Shown here: positions 62,974 through 64,000 of the stretch, piece after piece
Position numbering within the stretch: the stretch's first letter is position 1
Layout: every line of letters starts with the position of its first letter
Assembly: GCA_946965045.2 (NCBI GenBank)
Contig: OX337238.1
Location: 2,480,001-2,544,000 of the forward strand
Source: Epithemia pelagica
Lineage: Eukaryota > Bacillariophyta > Bacillariophyceae > Surirellales > Surirellaceae
DNA length: 64,000 nucleotides
Direction of reading: 5' to 3'
Program-made: the position numbers and the translations under genes
Notes under the pieces: generated by a model
Database searches by the model: none
Told to the model about the DNA's origin: nothing
Seen by the model: only the letters and a program-made list of their open reading frames with translations

Positions 62974-64000
62974 TCACCGGTTCCACTGTCTGCCCATGGA
63001 TGTTTTTCTGGATGTTGTGGTTCGTGTTGTGTTGGATGTCTCGTTTAATCTCGAAGCTGCACGTTGCTTCGGCTGTGCTGGTTTTCTGGTGGTTGTTGTT
63101 CGTGTTGTGTTGGATGTCGTGTTTAATCTCGAAGCTGCAGACGAAGCTGCACGTTGTTGGGGCTGTGATTGTGCCGGCATGAATCGAGTCGAAGTTTGTA
63201 ATGTTGTTCTGGCAATAGGAGTAGCCGGTTCCATTCTGGGAGCATATGCTGGAGGATTGATCATTGGATTCTCCGTCACAACTTGGACCCGTCTCAATGG
63301 AAGCGCACTCGGTTCAAGACAAGCCGGCTCTATTCTGGGAGCATATGCAGGCGGATATATCGTTGAATAATCATCCGTCACAACTTGTACCGCATCAGTC
63401 ACGATAATAATGTCTTCCTCAACTGGAGCAGAAGCGTTCGCTTTACTCATTGCCCTTGTTGTGACTTTTGACGCCATTGATGAACAAATATCCTCATTCG
63501 ACAATCCCACAGAGTAACGGGTCACCCCATTCAGCTCAAGGAGTGATTTGAGTTTTTGAATTTTTCTGCCGATTGGAATTTTGTCTTGAATGACCATTGT
63601 GTTTCTTATTTCAACTGTAAGCTGGTCAATCTCCTTTTGAATTTGTTGGACCGACCGAAATTTTTCATCGTCACAGAGGGATAATAACAGTGGCAGCAAA
63701 GATTCAGCCTTGACACCCTCTTTCCACAGCGCCTCATCGTCATCGCTGTAACCAACAGCGGCATTTGCCAGTTGAATCTCATTGTTGAGTTTTTCCATTT
63801 CCGCGTCTAGTTCCATTCGACACGAAAACATTTTCTGCCAAGTACAGAATCTGTAAGACTTGATAGTGCCAAGCCGAAAAGGGCGCAGTTAAAGCCACAC
63901 AATACAACGTACCTTGAGCTGCTCTTTCTTGTCAATCAACATCAGTGTCTCACATGAATCCACCTTGTCACCTCCAACAACGGCAATGCCAGTTTTGTAG
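62974..64000 (-). CDS. K-family gene, C-terminal part (runs off the window)
   Basis: The exon entering from the right edge ends at 63913 with a kelch strand (TGIAVVGGDKVDSCETL) and LIDKKEQLK; intron 63912-63835 (78 nt, donor aaggtacgt, acceptor ttggcag) is phase 0, like the first intron of the intact K gene. Exon 2 from 63834 (KMFSCRMELDAEMEKLNNEI) matches the start of the K helical domain (SCRAELDAEMAKL). It then departs: after about residue 120 it becomes Pro/Thr/Arg-rich with an internal duplication (YPPAYAPRIEPA and NPPAYAPRMEPA) and two SRLNxTSNTTRTTT units, and ends at 62974 (GRQWNR). So it lacks the coiled-coil third exon and ends in a different, basic, disordered tail. Confidence 0.75.

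Noticed and set aside
1-64000. tRNA, rRNA or snRNA genes
   Set aside because: I looked for cloverleaf-forming and rRNA-like stretches on both strands and found none I could support; the tRNA-like matches are primer-binding sites of the retroelements.

Overview
This is a eukaryotic nuclear window, most probably from a diatom (stramenopile alga). The signs are: short GT-AG introns of about 80-180 nt; a carotenoid-isomerase-like gene with a signal peptide and an A|W cleavage site of the bipartite plastid-targeting type; Ty1/copia elements with the unusual protease motifs seen in diatom CoDi elements; and AT/GC-balanced coding with long UTR-like gaps. I cannot assign a species from sequence alone.

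Layout. 0-5 kb: an intact two-exon coiled-coil gene of a local family I call S (S1), a large nested palindrome, a stray 3' end of a kelch/coiled-coil gene (family K), and the tail of a K' pseudogene. 4.9-12.3 kb: copia element A (near-identical LTRs; gag and pol in one frame separated by UGA). 12.3-13.4 kb: the rest of the K' copy that A interrupted, then the conserved K'/S promoter block, then an N-terminal pseudogene of a TypA/BipA GTPase. 16.4-18.8 kb: a K pseudogene. 19.1-19.3 kb: an 18-bp minisatellite. 19.8-26.0 kb: copia element B, inserted into another K' copy; its empty target site can be read in a paralogue at 44.57 kb. 26.4-28.5 kb: promoter block and broken S2. 28.9-30.7 kb: a membrane-anchored cupin/JmjC-like gene. 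30.9-39.6 kb: S3, split by copia element C, whose 5' LTR is itself split by a Ty3/gypsy remnant. 39.98-44.07 kb: a piggyBac element with TTAA target duplication, transposase and a convergent second gene, sitting in the S3/K' promoter block. 44.1-52.6 kb: K', K, S4 (intact), K' and K copies. 53.0-58.2 kb: single-copy genes: a methyltransferase-like protein, a spondin-domain protein and a CRTISO-like carotenoid isomerase. 58.6-64 kb: an intact three-exon K gene and most of the C-terminal part of another.

The organising principle is a repeated block: an S gene and a K' kelch gene transcribed away from each other from a shared conserved spacer, with the K' tail converging on a K gene. Five copies of the spacer motif occur here (near 1.18, 13.59, 26.66, 39.85 and 47.55 kb). 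Most K and K' copies are decayed; S1, S4 and the K gene at 58.6-61.4 kb are open. Four mobile elements have landed inside these blocks, and comparing the copies gives target sites and insertion order directly.

For hunting, the strongest items are the two-gene piggyBac element, the recurrent divergent K'/S unit with its two undescribed protein families, the in-frame UGA between gag and pol in two unrelated copia elements, the UAAUG gag/pol overlap and methionine-tRNA-fragment primer site of element C, and the nested gypsy remnant.
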